64,000 nucleotides of DNA from Streptomyces sp. MMG1533 (GTDB lineage Bacteria > Actinomycetota > Actinomycetes > Streptomycetales > Streptomycetaceae). The position numbers were made by a program, and so were the translations under genes. Under the pieces are notes generated by a model. It was not told the DNA's origin and searched no databases. It saw only the letters and a program-made list of their open reading frames with translations. The stretch covers positions 102,951 to 166,950 of the forward strand of contig NZ_LGDG01000260.1 of the NCBI RefSeq assembly GCF_001279775.1. Reading direction: 5' to 3'. Shown piece after piece: positions 42,763-52,189 of the stretch. Positions within the stretch are counted from its first letter, which is position 1. Every line of letters begins with the position of its first letter.

Positions 42763-44217
42763 TCACTCCGCGGAGAGGTGTGCGCCCGGCTCCGCCGAGC
42801 TGTTTCGCGGCAGCCACAACAGCATCAGCACCACCCCGCCGACCAGCACCCCGGTCCCCACCCGGAACACCAACGCGTACCCCTCCGTCAGCGCCTGGGG
42901 GGAGCCGCGCCCCGCCGTACGGGCCGCCGCGATCGTCGACATGACCGCGAGCCCCAGCGAACCGCCCATGGTGCGGGAGGTGTTGACCAGTCCCGACACC
43001 AGTCCGGCCTCCCCCGGCGCCGCCCCCGCCGTGGCCAGCGCGGCGAGCGGCGTCGCGGCCAGTCCCGCGCCCAGCATCATCAGGATCCCCGGGATCATGA
43101 TCGTGGTGAGATACGCCCCGTCCGCGGTCATCGTCGACTGCCGGACGAACCCGGCGATCGCCACCAGGGTCCCGAGCACCGCCACGGCACGCGGCCCGGC
43201 CCTCCGCATGAGCCGGGGCGCGAGCTTCGAGCCGACGACGACGGCCAGGGAACTCGGCACCAGCGCGAGCCCGGCGTCCAGCGGCGAGTAGCCCAGCACG
43301 TTCTGCACGTACAGCGTCATGAAGAACCACATGCAGAACATCGCCGAGCCGCACAGGAACATCGCCACGTTCGCCGACGCCACCGCCCGCTTCCCGAGCA
43401 GTCCGAGCGGCATCAGCGGAGCCGCCGTACGGGCCTCGACGGCGAGGAAGCACCCGATCAGGGCGAGCCCGGCCAGCAGCGGCACCAGGGTGGCAGCCGC
43501 CGTCCACCCTTCGGCCTCGGTCTGCGAGATGCCGTACGCCGTGGTGGCGAGCCCCGCCGTCACCAGCAGCGCGCCCGGCAGGTCGAGCCGCCGTCCGTCC
43601 CGCGCCCGGCTCTCGACGAGCCACAGCAGGGAGCCGAGGAGCACCACCGCTCCCACCGGCACGTTGATCAGCAGCACCCACCGCCACGACAGCACGTCCA
43701 CCAGCGCCCCGCCGACGAATCCGCCGGCCGCGCCGCCGCCCGCGCCGACCGCCGTCCAGGTCGCGATGGCACGCGCGCGTGCGGCGCCCTCCGGGACGGC
43801 GGACGTGACGATCGTCAGCGTGGAGGGCGCGAGCACCGCCGCGCCGAGTCCCTGCGCGGCCCGCGCCGCCAGCAGCTGCCAGCCCTCCTGGGCGAGTCCG
43901 CCGCCCAGCGAGGCCGCCGTGAACAGGGCCAGCCCGACCAGGAACATCCGCTTGCGGCCGTAGAGGTCACCGGCCCGCCCGCCGAGCAGCATGAACCCGG
44001 CGAAAGCGATGGCGTAGGCGTTGACGACCCACTGGAGCCCCTGCTCGCTCAGCCCCAGGTCGGTGCGCATCGACGGCAGGGCCACGTTCACGACGGACAC
44101 GTCGAGCACGACCAGGAACTGTCCGGCACACGCGAGCGCCACGACCAGCCAGCTGGGCGGCGCGATGCGGGGGCGGGGCATGCGGGTGACGTCAGCGGCT
44201 TCCAGCATGCCGGTCAT
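42763..44217 (-). CDS. MFS exporter, DHA2-type (14 helices)
   Basis: A 484-residue major facilitator transporter with about 14 membrane helices. Motif A, GRAGDLYGRKRMF, between helices 2 and 3, and the antiporter-type motif GFVGGALVDVLSWRWVLLINVPVG are typical of DHA2 drug/proton antiporters such as EmrB. It exports drugs or metabolites, substrate unknown. The ATG at 44217 begins MTGMLEAADVTR; the frame extends upstream to 44502 without conserved sequence. No regulator is adjacent. Confidence 0.9.
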   Translation of the reverse strand: MTGMLEAADVTRMPRPRIAPPSWLVVALACAGQFLVVLDVSVVNVALPSMRTDLGLSEQGLQWVVNAYAIAFAGFMLLGGRAGDLYGRKRMFLVGLALFTAASLGGGLAQEGWQLLAARAAQGLGAAVLAPSTLTIVTSAVPEGAARARAIATWTAVGAGGGAAGGFVGGALVDVLSWRWVLLINVPVGAVVLLGSLLWLVESRARDGRRLDLPGALLVTAGLATTAYGISQTEAEGWTAAATLVPLLAGLALIGCFLAVEARTAAPLMPLGLLGKRAVASANVAMFLCGSAMFCMWFFMTLYVQNVLGYSPLDAGLALVPSSLAVVVGSKLAPRLMRRAGPRAVAVLGTLVAIAGFVRQSTMTADGAYLTTIMIPGILMMLGAGLAATPLAALATAGAAPGEAGLVSGLVNTSRTMGGSLGLAVMSTIAAARTAGRGSPQALTEGYALVFRVGTGVLVGGVVLMLLWLPRNSSAEPGAHLSAE

Positions 44218-44714
44218 GCTCTCAACCCGGTAGCGCCCCTTCCATCGGGTTTTGGTCCTAGGTCGTCCGCCCTTCCCCGTCGCCGGCGCCGCCGCCACGT
44301 CGTGCGCCGCCGCTTCGGCGCCGCCACATCCGACGCACCCTCGGCGAGGACCATTTGAGATTCTGATCAATAAGGAGAGACTGGAATGGACGCACACTCG
44401 TTGCGGCAACCGTGGACGCCTTGGGCAGTCGTGATTTCGGTAACACCGGCGAATCACAGCCCGATACGCGCGGTCCATGATCGACCTTGACATGGTGATC
44501 ACTCCGGTTGTTGCCGTGGTCGACGCGACCGTGTCAACGGTCAGTCCCGGTACGGCGATTCAGCCGTTGGTCGACTTTGTCACCGAGACCCTAGAGTTCT
44601 GGATTCGGGTTGTCGGCGCAGCCCCCGAGGCCCGGTGGATTGGCCCGGAGTTGGGCATTGACACCGGGGACTTGATACGTAGACTCCAGATCTCGTTTAT
44701 CCAGGAGGTTATCG
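44218..44714. other. A+T-richer intergenic region between the MFS and beta-helix genes
   Basis: Contains the promoter regions of the flanking divergent genes. A 34-codon reading frame at 44386-44490 (MDAHSLRQPWTPWAVV...) has AAGGAGA upstream and might be a small leader peptide. The overlapping frame from 44477 is probably not a gene. No RNA structure is recognised. Confidence 0.4.
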
Positions 44715-45797
44715 GTGGGGATCTTTTCCGGGTCCGGATCACTGTCCCGCAGGTCGGCGCTGGCATTGGTGGCTCTCCCGCTGATCGCCGCGAAGCCGCC
44801 CTGCCGCCCACGGGAGTGCGTGAATTCCGGGAATACCGGAGTCGTACTGGTCGCCGACTACTCGACTCCGCAACAGGCGGCGAACGCCGCCGCCAACAAG
44901 CGACTGGTCTTTCCGTCCGGTCGGACGTACACCGTCAATGAGCTTCTGATTCCGGCCGGCTGCTATGTCGAGGGCAACGGTTCGATCCTGAAGACCCCGA
45001 ATTCTTCCACGACGGACAGCAGTGACGACGGCATACTTCGCGTGGTCGGCAGTGGTGTGACCGTTGACGGCCTGAAGTTCGACGGCAACATCCAGAACCA
45101 GGGCGCCGTCTGGAATCAGCACCGCCACCAGGTCAGAGTCCATGGAAATTACAGCAACATCCTGATCAGGAACTGCGAGTTCTACAACATCATCGGCGAC
45201 GGCGTGTACATCAACGTCGGATCCGGCGGAAACAACGGACACACCATCGAGGTCCACGACTGCACGTTCACCGCGGCCAACAACAACCGCAACGGTGTCA
45301 GTGTCACGTCGGGCACGAATGTCCACGTACACCACAACACGTTTACCAATATGGCCCGACCCGATATGCCGGGCGCTATTGACATCGAGCGGAACTCCGC
45401 TTCGGACATCATCGCCGACATTCTGGTCGAGTACAACACGATCACGCGCGCCGCCCTTTCCGGGACGGGCGGCAGATACGGCATTCTGGCGTGCATGTTC
45501 AACTGCGTGGGCAACAACATCGTGTTCCGCAACAACAACGTCAGCGGAGCCGGACTCAGCGCTGCGTTTCTGGTCATGGGCGACAGCGGCGGGACGTTCA
45601 ACACGAGCGGAATCACCATCACGGCGAACGACATTCACGACGCCGGTGGCGCGGGAGTCGAGCTGGATTACTGGATCAAGGCCGACATCACCGACAACCG
45701 GTTCACGAACCTGACCCCGGCGATCCTGAACTATTACGCCTCCCTCGGAAACACTTCGGGCAACATCTACACCAACGTCACCACCCAGATCGCCTGA
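44715..45797 (+). CDS. Secreted right-handed beta-helix protein
   Basis: A 360-residue protein with an N-terminal signal (SRRSALALVALPLIAA), possibly Tat-type given the paired arginines, then parallel beta-helix coils: YTVNELLIPAGCYVEGNGSI, VTVDGLKFDGN, ILIRNCEFYNI, IEVHDCTFTAAN, VHVHHNTFTN, ILVEYNTITR, IVFRNNNVSG and ITITANDIHDAG. Asn ladders at coil ends are typical of pectate-lyase-like and phage-tailspike-like folds. No complete catalytic set is seen, so polysaccharide binding or cleavage is only likely. Start GTG 44715 has GGAGG six bases upstream. Base composition is lower in G+C than the neighbours, suggesting transfer. Confidence 0.8.
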   Translation: MGIFSGSGSLSRRSALALVALPLIAAKPPCRPRECVNSGNTGVVLVADYSTPQQAANAAANKRLVFPSGRTYTVNELLIPAGCYVEGNGSILKTPNSSTTDSSDDGILRVVGSGVTVDGLKFDGNIQNQGAVWNQHRHQVRVHGNYSNILIRNCEFYNIIGDGVYINVGSGGNNGHTIEVHDCTFTAANNNRNGVSVTSGTNVHVHHNTFTNMARPDMPGAIDIERNSASDIIADILVEYNTITRAALSGTGGRYGILACMFNCVGNNIVFRNNNVSGAGLSAAFLVMGDSGGTFNTSGITITANDIHDAGGAGVELDYWIKADITDNRFTNLTPAILNYYASLGNTSGNIYTNVTTQIA

Positions 45798-45939
45798 AGA
45801 CCGATAGCCCGCCGCGGGGCGCTCCCCCGCACGCCGTCCGCCACTCGAGCGCCGTCGAGCCTCCCGCGGCGGCTCCCCCGGCGGCCTCCAGGCCGGCCTT
45901 CTTCGACAGGTGCGGCAGCAACGACGCGAGTGTCGGCCC

Positions 45940-46011
45940 GTCTGCGCCCCCGGACAGCGTCCGGGGGCGCAGACGGCGTCCGGGGGCGCAGACGGCGTCC
46001 GGGGGCGCGGA
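45940..46011. repeat. Three tandem 19-bp units plus one inverted copy, hairpin terminator array
   Basis: A perfect 16-bp stem (45940-45955 with 45959-45974, 3-nt loop) is followed by two further copies of GGCGTCCGGGGGCGCAGAC-type sequence at 45975-45993 and 45994-46011. The single left arm could pair with any of the three right arms. It lies downstream of the beta-helix gene and is probably its terminator. Confidence 0.8.
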
Positions 46012-46165
46012 CCTCTTCCCCAAGAGAAGATAAAGAAATCGTTAGCGGGCCGAAGCATCGGAATAGTTGCCCAGGCGCACGGGGTTCACCCTGCACGTAT
46101 CGGACGGCCGCCCCGCAGCCGTCCGTACGAACCACCTGAACTCCCCGGCCTGGAGGCCCCACTCC

Positions 46166-47905
46166 ATGACGCACACGTCGACCGACCAGCCCGCGCCCAG
46201 AGCGAGCGGGGCCGTCGTCCCGGTCCTCGCCTTCGCGGGCATCGTGGTCGCGGTGATGCAGACCCTGCTCGTCCCGGTCATCAAGGACCTGCCGCAACTG
46301 CTGGACACCGAGCCCAGCAACGCCACCTGGGTACTGACCTCGACCCTGCTCTCCGGCGCCGTCGCCACGCCGATCATGGGCCGCCTCGGCGACCTCTACG
46401 GCAAGCGGCGCATGCTGGTCCTCAGCCTCTCGGTGATGGTCGTCGGCGCCCTGGTCAGCGCCCTCACCAGCGACCTGCTCACGATGATCGCGGGCCGTAC
46501 GCTCCAGGGCTTCGCGATGGGCGCGATACCGCTCGGCATCGGCCTGATGCGCGACATGCTGCCCCGCGAGAAGCTCGGCTCGGCGATGGCCCTGATGAGC
46601 TCCTCGATCGGCGTCGGCGGCGGTCTCGCCCTGCCCGCCGCGGCCCTGATCGCCCAGCACGCCGACTGGCACGCCCTGTTCTACGGCGCCGCCGGCCTCG
46701 GCGCCCTCTCCATCGCCCTCACCCTCCTCGTCGTACCCGAGTCCCCGATGCGTGCGAAGGGCTCCTTCGACGTCCTCGGCGCGATCGGCCTCTCCGCGGG
46801 CCTCGTCCTCTTCCTGCTCCCCATCACCAAGGGCAGCGACTGGGGCTGGACGTCCGGGACCACGCTCGGCCTGTTCGGCGCGTCGGCCATCGTGCTCGTC
46901 CTGTGGGGCGTGATGGAACTGCGCGTACAGGCCCCGCTGGTGGACCTGCGCACCACGGCCCGCCCGGCGGTGCTCTTCACCAACCTCGCCTCGATCATGG
47001 TCGGCGTCTCGTTCTACGTCGTCTCGCTGGTCCTGCCCCAGCTGCTCCAGCTGCCCAAGGCCACGGGCTACGGCCTCGGCCAGTCCATGGTCGTCGCCGG
47101 CCTGCTGGTGGCACCGCTCGGCCTGACCATGATGTTCACGGCCCCCGTCTACGCCCGCCTGTCGGCGAAGTACGGCCCCAAGGTCACCCTGATCCTCGGC
47201 ATGCTGATCATCGCGATCGGCTACGGCGCCGGCCTCGGCCTGATGAGCGCCCCCTGGCAGAGCCTCGTCATCGCGGTCGTCCTGGGCGCGGGCATCGGCC
47301 TCGCCTACTCCTCGCTGCCCGCGCTGATCGTCGGCGCGGTCCCGGCGTCGGAGACGGGCGCGGCGAACGGCCTCAACACCCTGATGCGTTCCATCGGTAC
47401 GTCGGTGTCGAGCGCCGTGATCGGCATGGTCCTCGCCAACACCGCGAACAACGTGAACGGCGTCGCGATCCCCACCATGCACGGCTTCCGCGTCTCCTTC
47501 CTGATCGCGACGGGCGCGGTGGCGATCGGCCTCCTGATGGCCCTCCTCCTGCCCCGCAATCGCCCGGCGACCAAGCCGCAACTGCGCGCGAGCAGCGAGG
47601 AGGACGCGGCGCTCCGGCACGCCGAGGAGGTCCTGCGCGGCTTTCGCGGACGCGTCCTGGACGCCACGGGCACTCCGGTCGCCCGCGCCAAGGTCACCCT
47701 GATCGACCGCCGCGGCCGCCAGGCGGGCGCGACCCTCTCCTCCGAGGACGGCAGCTACGCCCTCGCCGTCCCCGCCCAGGGCGCCTACGTCCTGGCCGCC
47801 CGCGCCTCCGGCCACGGCCCGCTGGCCTCCGCGGCGACCCACGCGGGCGACGACAGCGCGGTCGACCTGGACCTGTCGCTGCCCGGAGAGACCGTCTCCG
47901 CCTGA
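46166..47905 (+). CDS. MFS exporter with C-terminal carboxypeptidase-regulatory-like domain
   Basis: A 579-residue DHA2 transporter. Residues 1-475 form about 14 helices with motif A at GRLGDLYGKRRML and a helix-5 SSSIGVGGGLALPAAALI region. The last 90 residues (VLDATGTPVARAKVTLIDR, SSEDGSYALAVPAQG) are a carboxypeptidase-regulatory-like beta-sandwich domain joined by an acidic linker. The frame begins at 46067, but the ATG at 46166 starts the natural N-terminus. The added domain may dock on the cytoplasmic face or bind a partner. Confidence 0.88.
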   Translation: MTHTSTDQPAPRASGAVVPVLAFAGIVVAVMQTLLVPVIKDLPQLLDTEPSNATWVLTSTLLSGAVATPIMGRLGDLYGKRRMLVLSLSVMVVGALVSALTSDLLTMIAGRTLQGFAMGAIPLGIGLMRDMLPREKLGSAMALMSSSIGVGGGLALPAAALIAQHADWHALFYGAAGLGALSIALTLLVVPESPMRAKGSFDVLGAIGLSAGLVLFLLPITKGSDWGWTSGTTLGLFGASAIVLVLWGVMELRVQAPLVDLRTTARPAVLFTNLASIMVGVSFYVVSLVLPQLLQLPKATGYGLGQSMVVAGLLVAPLGLTMMFTAPVYARLSAKYGPKVTLILGMLIIAIGYGAGLGLMSAPWQSLVIAVVLGAGIGLAYSSLPALIVGAVPASETGAANGLNTLMRSIGTSVSSAVIGMVLANTANNVNGVAIPTMHGFRVSFLIATGAVAIGLLMALLLPRNRPATKPQLRASSEEDAALRHAEEVLRGFRGRVLDATGTPVARAKVTLIDRRGRQAGATLSSEDGSYALAVPAQGAYVLAARASGHGPLASAATHAGDDSAVDLDLSLPGETVSA

Positions 47906-47925
47906 GCCCGGCCGACCGTGCGTGA

Positions 47926-48696
<771 letters not shown>

Positions 48697-48772
48697 CCGC
48701 CCCGACGCGGCCCGCCGCAGGACCGCGCAGGGCTCCCTGCGGAGCAGGTGGCGGGACCGTAAGGTGGCTGTC

Positions 48773-49732
48773 GTGTCGTACGTAGGCCCGGACTTCGAAC
48801 CCTCCCAGCCCCGCCGCCCCAGGCGCGGCCCCCTGACCGTCGCGCTCGCCGCGCTCGTGCCCGGCGCGCTGCTCGGATGGGTGGTGTACGAGGCGGTGGG
48901 CGGATCCGACGGAGGATCGGCGGGGGCGGTCGGGACGCCTTCGTCGTCGAGCGCGTCGGCCTCCCCGGGGACATCCGCGCCGACGGCCTCCGGCACCGAC
49001 GACGCCAAGCAGTCGAGCCCGAGCCGCACCCCCACCACCTCCGCGCCCGCCGCCTCCGGCCCCCTCAAGGGCAAGGTGATCGTCATCGACCCGGGTCACA
49101 ACCCGGGCAACTCCCGGCACACGGCCGAGATCAACCGCAAGGTGGACATCGGTACGAACTCGAAGGAGTGCGACACCACGGGGACTGCCACCAACTCCGG
49201 TTACGCGGAGGCCCGGTTCACCCTCGACGTCGCCCACCGGATGCGCACGCTGCTCCAGAAGCAGGGCGCCACGGTGAAACTGACCCAGGACGGCGACCGG
49301 CCCTACGGCCCGTGCGTGGACGAGCGTGCCCGGATCGGCAACACGGCGCACGCGGACGCCGTCGTCTCGGTCCACGCGGACGGTTCGGCGGCAGGCAACC
49401 GCGGCTTCCACGTGATCCTGCCGGGCAGCGTGCACGCGGGCGCCGCCGACACCCGTGCGATCGTCTCCCCTTCGCGCGAACTCGGCGAGCGCATCGCGGG
49501 CAACTTCGTACGCGTCACGGGCAGCGCGCCCTCCAACTACGTCGGCGACGGCACCGGACTCGACACCCGCACGGACCTGGGCGGTCTCAATCTGTCAACG
49601 GTTCCCAAGGTGTTCATCGAGTGCGGCAACATGCGCGATACCAAGGACGCGGCACTGCTGACCAGCGGTGCCTGGCGGCAGAAGGCGGCGCAGGGGATCT
49701 CTGAGGGAATCGTGAGTTTCCTGCGCGGGTAG
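48773..49732 (+). CDS. Membrane-anchored N-acetylmuramoyl-L-alanine amidase
   Basis: A 319-residue amidase_3-type cell wall hydrolase. One transmembrane/signal-anchor helix near residues 19-38 (LTVALAALVPGALLGWVVYEAV) is followed by a Ser/Thr/Ala-rich linker of about 50 residues. In the catalytic domain zinc ligands are seen: VIDPGHNPG (His), YAEARFTLDV (Glu), and VSVHADGSA (His), with the last Glu in FIECGNM. It cleaves between the glycan and the stem peptide of peptidoglycan outside the membrane. GTG 48773 is chosen for the native MSYVGPDFEP start. Confidence 0.88.
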   Translation: MSYVGPDFEPSQPRRPRRGPLTVALAALVPGALLGWVVYEAVGGSDGGSAGAVGTPSSSSASASPGTSAPTASGTDDAKQSSPSRTPTTSAPAASGPLKGKVIVIDPGHNPGNSRHTAEINRKVDIGTNSKECDTTGTATNSGYAEARFTLDVAHRMRTLLQKQGATVKLTQDGDRPYGPCVDERARIGNTAHADAVVSVHADGSAAGNRGFHVILPGSVHAGAADTRAIVSPSRELGERIAGNFVRVTGSAPSNYVGDGTGLDTRTDLGGLNLSTVPKVFIECGNMRDTKDAALLTSGAWRQKAAQGISEGIVSFLRG

Positions 49733-49734
49733 TG

Positions 49735-49750
49735 ATCAGCGCGCTGATCC
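49735..49750. promoter_or_regulatory. 16-bp perfect palindrome after the amidase gene
   Basis: GATCAGCGCGCTGATC lies three bases after the amidase stop and 145 bp before the next start. It could be a terminator stem or an operator. Confidence 0.4.
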
Positions 49751-49894
49751 GGGCGGACACCCTGTTCGAGCGGACGATAGTGTCGTCCCTACGATGAGGG
49801 GCCACCCCCACGCTTCACACCGCGGCCTGAGGGCGACATGGTGACAGCGACGCCTCCACCGACGACGAGACGACTGAACCGAAGGACACCTGAA

Positions 49895-50713
49895 GTGAAT
49901 ATCCGCTCCCTCACTCGAGGCGACGGCGTGGTGATCGGAGCAGCGGTGTTGCTGTTCATCGCGTCGTTCCTCGACACGTACTCCAGCGACGGCGGCGGCG
50001 ACATCCCCAACGCCTGGGAGAACCTCGGCCTGGTGATGAGCCTGTACATCGGTGGCATCATCGGGGCGGCCCTGATCATCGTCGCCCGCGCGCTCCCGCA
50101 GCCGCGCAAGGTCGTCGGTCTCGACCTGGGGCAGCTGGGTGTCGCACTGGCGATCTTCGCCGCGTGGACCTCGTTCTGGACGATCATCGACCCGCTGGGT
50201 GCGTTCAGCGACGATCTCGACGGAGCGGACATCAGCACCGGCAGCGGCCTCATCCTCGGCCTGATCGCCGCGCTCCTGCTGGCCGGAGCCGCCGTCGCCA
50301 CCCCGCTGGTCCCCGCCCTCCAGGCCGCCCTCATCCCCGCCCCCAAGCCGGCCGCCCCGCAGCCCTACGGCGCCCAGCCCCAGGGCGGTTACGGCTACCC
50401 CGGCGCCCAGCAGCCGCCGTACGGCGGTCAGCCGCAGCCCGGTCAGCCGCAGCCCGGTCAGCCCTTCGGCGCGCAGCCTCAGCCGCAGCAGGCGCAGGCC
50501 CAGCCGCCGGCCCCGGAGTTCTCGCCGTTCTGGTTCGCCGTGCCGGTGCCGCGTCCGCTGTTCGCGGAGGACGGCTCGTCGGCGCCGATCGCCGAACTCG
50601 CCCCCGGTACCTGGTACCTGGCGGTCGAGCAGCGCGGCGGGGCACTGGTCGCGCAGACGCAGGACGGTCGTCGTGGCGTGCTGCAGGACACCTCGGGAAT
50701 CCAGCGCGGCTGA
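49895..50713 (+). CDS. DUF5336-like four-helix membrane protein
   Basis: A 272-residue protein. Four membrane helices lie in residues 13-150 (VVIGAAVLLFIASFL, LVMSLYIGGIIGAALIIVARA, LGVALAIFAAWTSFW, LILGLIAALLLAGAAVATPLV). A Pro/Gln/Gly-rich cytoplasmic stretch follows, with PYGAQPQGGYGYPG-like repeats, then a conserved C-terminal block (WYLAVEQRGGALVAQTQDG). It resembles actinobacterial 34-kDa-antigen/DUF5336 proteins of unknown role. GTG 49895 has AAGGA nine bases upstream. Confidence 0.7.
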   Translation: MNIRSLTRGDGVVIGAAVLLFIASFLDTYSSDGGGDIPNAWENLGLVMSLYIGGIIGAALIIVARALPQPRKVVGLDLGQLGVALAIFAAWTSFWTIIDPLGAFSDDLDGADISTGSGLILGLIAALLLAGAAVATPLVPALQAALIPAPKPAAPQPYGAQPQGGYGYPGAQQPPYGGQPQPGQPQPGQPFGAQPQPQQAQAQPPAPEFSPFWFAVPVPRPLFAEDGSSAPIAELAPGTWYLAVEQRGGALVAQTQDGRRGVLQDTSGIQRG

Positions 50714-50732
50714 TCCCCGGTCTTCCGCACGC

Positions 50733-50760
50733 GGCCCCTCGCCCTTCCGGGCGGGGGGCC
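50733..50760. terminator. GC hairpin terminator
   Basis: GGCCCCTCGCCC pairs with GGGCGGGGGGCC across TTCC, just downstream of the DUF5336-like gene. Confidence 0.7.
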
Positions 50761-50808
50761 GTTGTCGTACAGTCGCCCCCTCGGCTGACGCCCCGTCAGG
50801 AGGCAGGT

Positions 50809-51870
50809 ATGCGGCTCGGTCTCGCTCTCGGCTACTGGGGCCGCGGCCCCTCGGCGGACCACGTACCGCTCGCGCTGGAGGCCGAACGGCTCGGCTACGA
50901 CTCCGTGTGGACCGCCGAGTCATGGGGCTCGGACGCCTTCACCCCGCTCACCTGGATCGCCGCGCAGACCTCCCGCATCCGACTGGGCACGGCGGTGGCC
51001 CAGATGGCGGCCCGCTCCCCCACCACGACGGCCATGCACGCCCTCACCCTCGACCACCTCTCCGGCGGCCGCATGATGCTCGGGCTCGGGCTGTCCGGTC
51101 CGCAGGTCGTCGAGGGCTGGTACGGCCGCCCGTTCCCCAGGTCGCCGCTCACCGCGACCCGGGAGTACGTCGATGTCGTACGCCAGGTCCTCAGGCGGGA
51201 AGCGCCGGTCGAGCTGGACGGCCGCTTCCACTCCCACCCCTACCGGGGGTCCGACGGCACCGGTCTCGGCAAGGCCCTCAAGCCCATCACCCATCCCCTG
51301 CGCCCCGACCTGCCCCTCCTGCTAGGCGCCGAGGGTCCGAAGAACGTGGCCCAGACGATCCGGATCGCCGACGGCTGGCTGCCGCTGTACTGGTCGCCGA
51401 GCCGGCCCGAGGTGTACGGGGAGGCGGTGGCCGAACTGCCGGAAGGGTTCGTGGTCGCGCCGATGGCACAGGTGAAGGTCTGCGACGACGTCGCCGAAGG
51501 CCTCCTCCCCGTCAAGGCGATGCTCGGCTTCTACATCGGCGGGATGGGGCACGCGGCCCGCAACTTCCACGCCGAGCTGATGGCGCGCATGGGGTACGAG
51601 GAGGAGGCCCGGCGGATTCAGGAGCTGTTCCTGGACGGCCGCCGGGAGGAGGCCGTGCTCGCCGTGCCGGACGCGTTCGCCGACGAGATCTCGCTGGTCG
51701 GACCGCGCGAACGCATCGCGGAGCGGCTGGAGTTGTGGCGCAAGGGGCCGGTGACGGATCTGCTCGCGTTGGCACCCGACCGGGAGACCCTGCGGGTGCT
51801 GGCGGAACTCAACTCCCAGGGAGACGGCCCCGGCCCTGGTTTCAAACAGGGATTCGGGGCCATCCGATAG
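50809..51870 (+). CDS. LLM-class F420-dependent oxidoreductase
   Basis: A 353-residue luciferase-like monooxygenase-fold protein. It begins MRLGLALGYWGRGPS and has EAERLGYDSVWTAE, RIRLGTAVAQMAARSP, TLDHLSGGRMMLGLGLSGPQVVEGWYG and LLLGAEGPKN, matching the F420-dependent group found in Streptomyces and Mycobacterium. It oxidises or reduces an unknown substrate with coenzyme F420. ATG 50809 is preceded by AGGAGG. A tiny membrane-protein gene follows by two bases. Confidence 0.88.
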   Translation: MRLGLALGYWGRGPSADHVPLALEAERLGYDSVWTAESWGSDAFTPLTWIAAQTSRIRLGTAVAQMAARSPTTTAMHALTLDHLSGGRMMLGLGLSGPQVVEGWYGRPFPRSPLTATREYVDVVRQVLRREAPVELDGRFHSHPYRGSDGTGLGKALKPITHPLRPDLPLLLGAEGPKNVAQTIRIADGWLPLYWSPSRPEVYGEAVAELPEGFVVAPMAQVKVCDDVAEGLLPVKAMLGFYIGGMGHAARNFHAELMARMGYEEEARRIQELFLDGRREEAVLAVPDAFADEISLVGPRERIAERLELWRKGPVTDLLALAPDRETLRVLAELNSQGDGPGPGFKQGFGAIR

Positions 51871-51872
51871 AC

Positions 51873-52163
51873 ATGTCTCGATATCGCAGTGGCTCCAACT
51901 CCGCGGGCACGGTCGTCGCCGTCGTGGCGGACATCATGGCCCTCATCCTCGGACTGTGGATCCTGATGTACCTGTTGGACGCGAACCGGGCCAACGACCT
52001 GGTGCAGTTCGTCCACAACGTGGCCAACTGGCTCGCCGGCTGGTCCCGGGACCTGTTCACCTTCGACGAGGCCTGGGCGCGGGTCGTCGCAGGCTACGGC
52101 CTGGCCGCGGTCGTCTACCTCTTCATCGGCCACGCCATCGCCAACCGCGTGCACCGGCACTGA
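51873..52163 (+). CDS. Small two-helix membrane protein
   Basis: A 96-residue protein with one helix near residues 12-36 (TVVAVVADIMALILGLWILMYLL) and a second near 70-92. It starts two bases after the LLM oxidoreductase stop, so it is co-transcribed. The family is conserved in Streptomyces but unnamed. Confidence 0.7.
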   Translation: MSRYRSGSNSAGTVVAVVADIMALILGLWILMYLLDANRANDLVQFVHNVANWLAGWSRDLFTFDEAWARVVAGYGLAAVVYLFIGHAIANRVHRH

Positions 52164-52189
52164 CCAAGTACGACCGCACCGAGCGGTAC

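Noticed and set aside
44477..44941. 154-residue reading frame before the beta-helix gene
   Set aside because: It overlaps the well-supported beta-helix start, has poor GC third-position bias and no recognisable domain.
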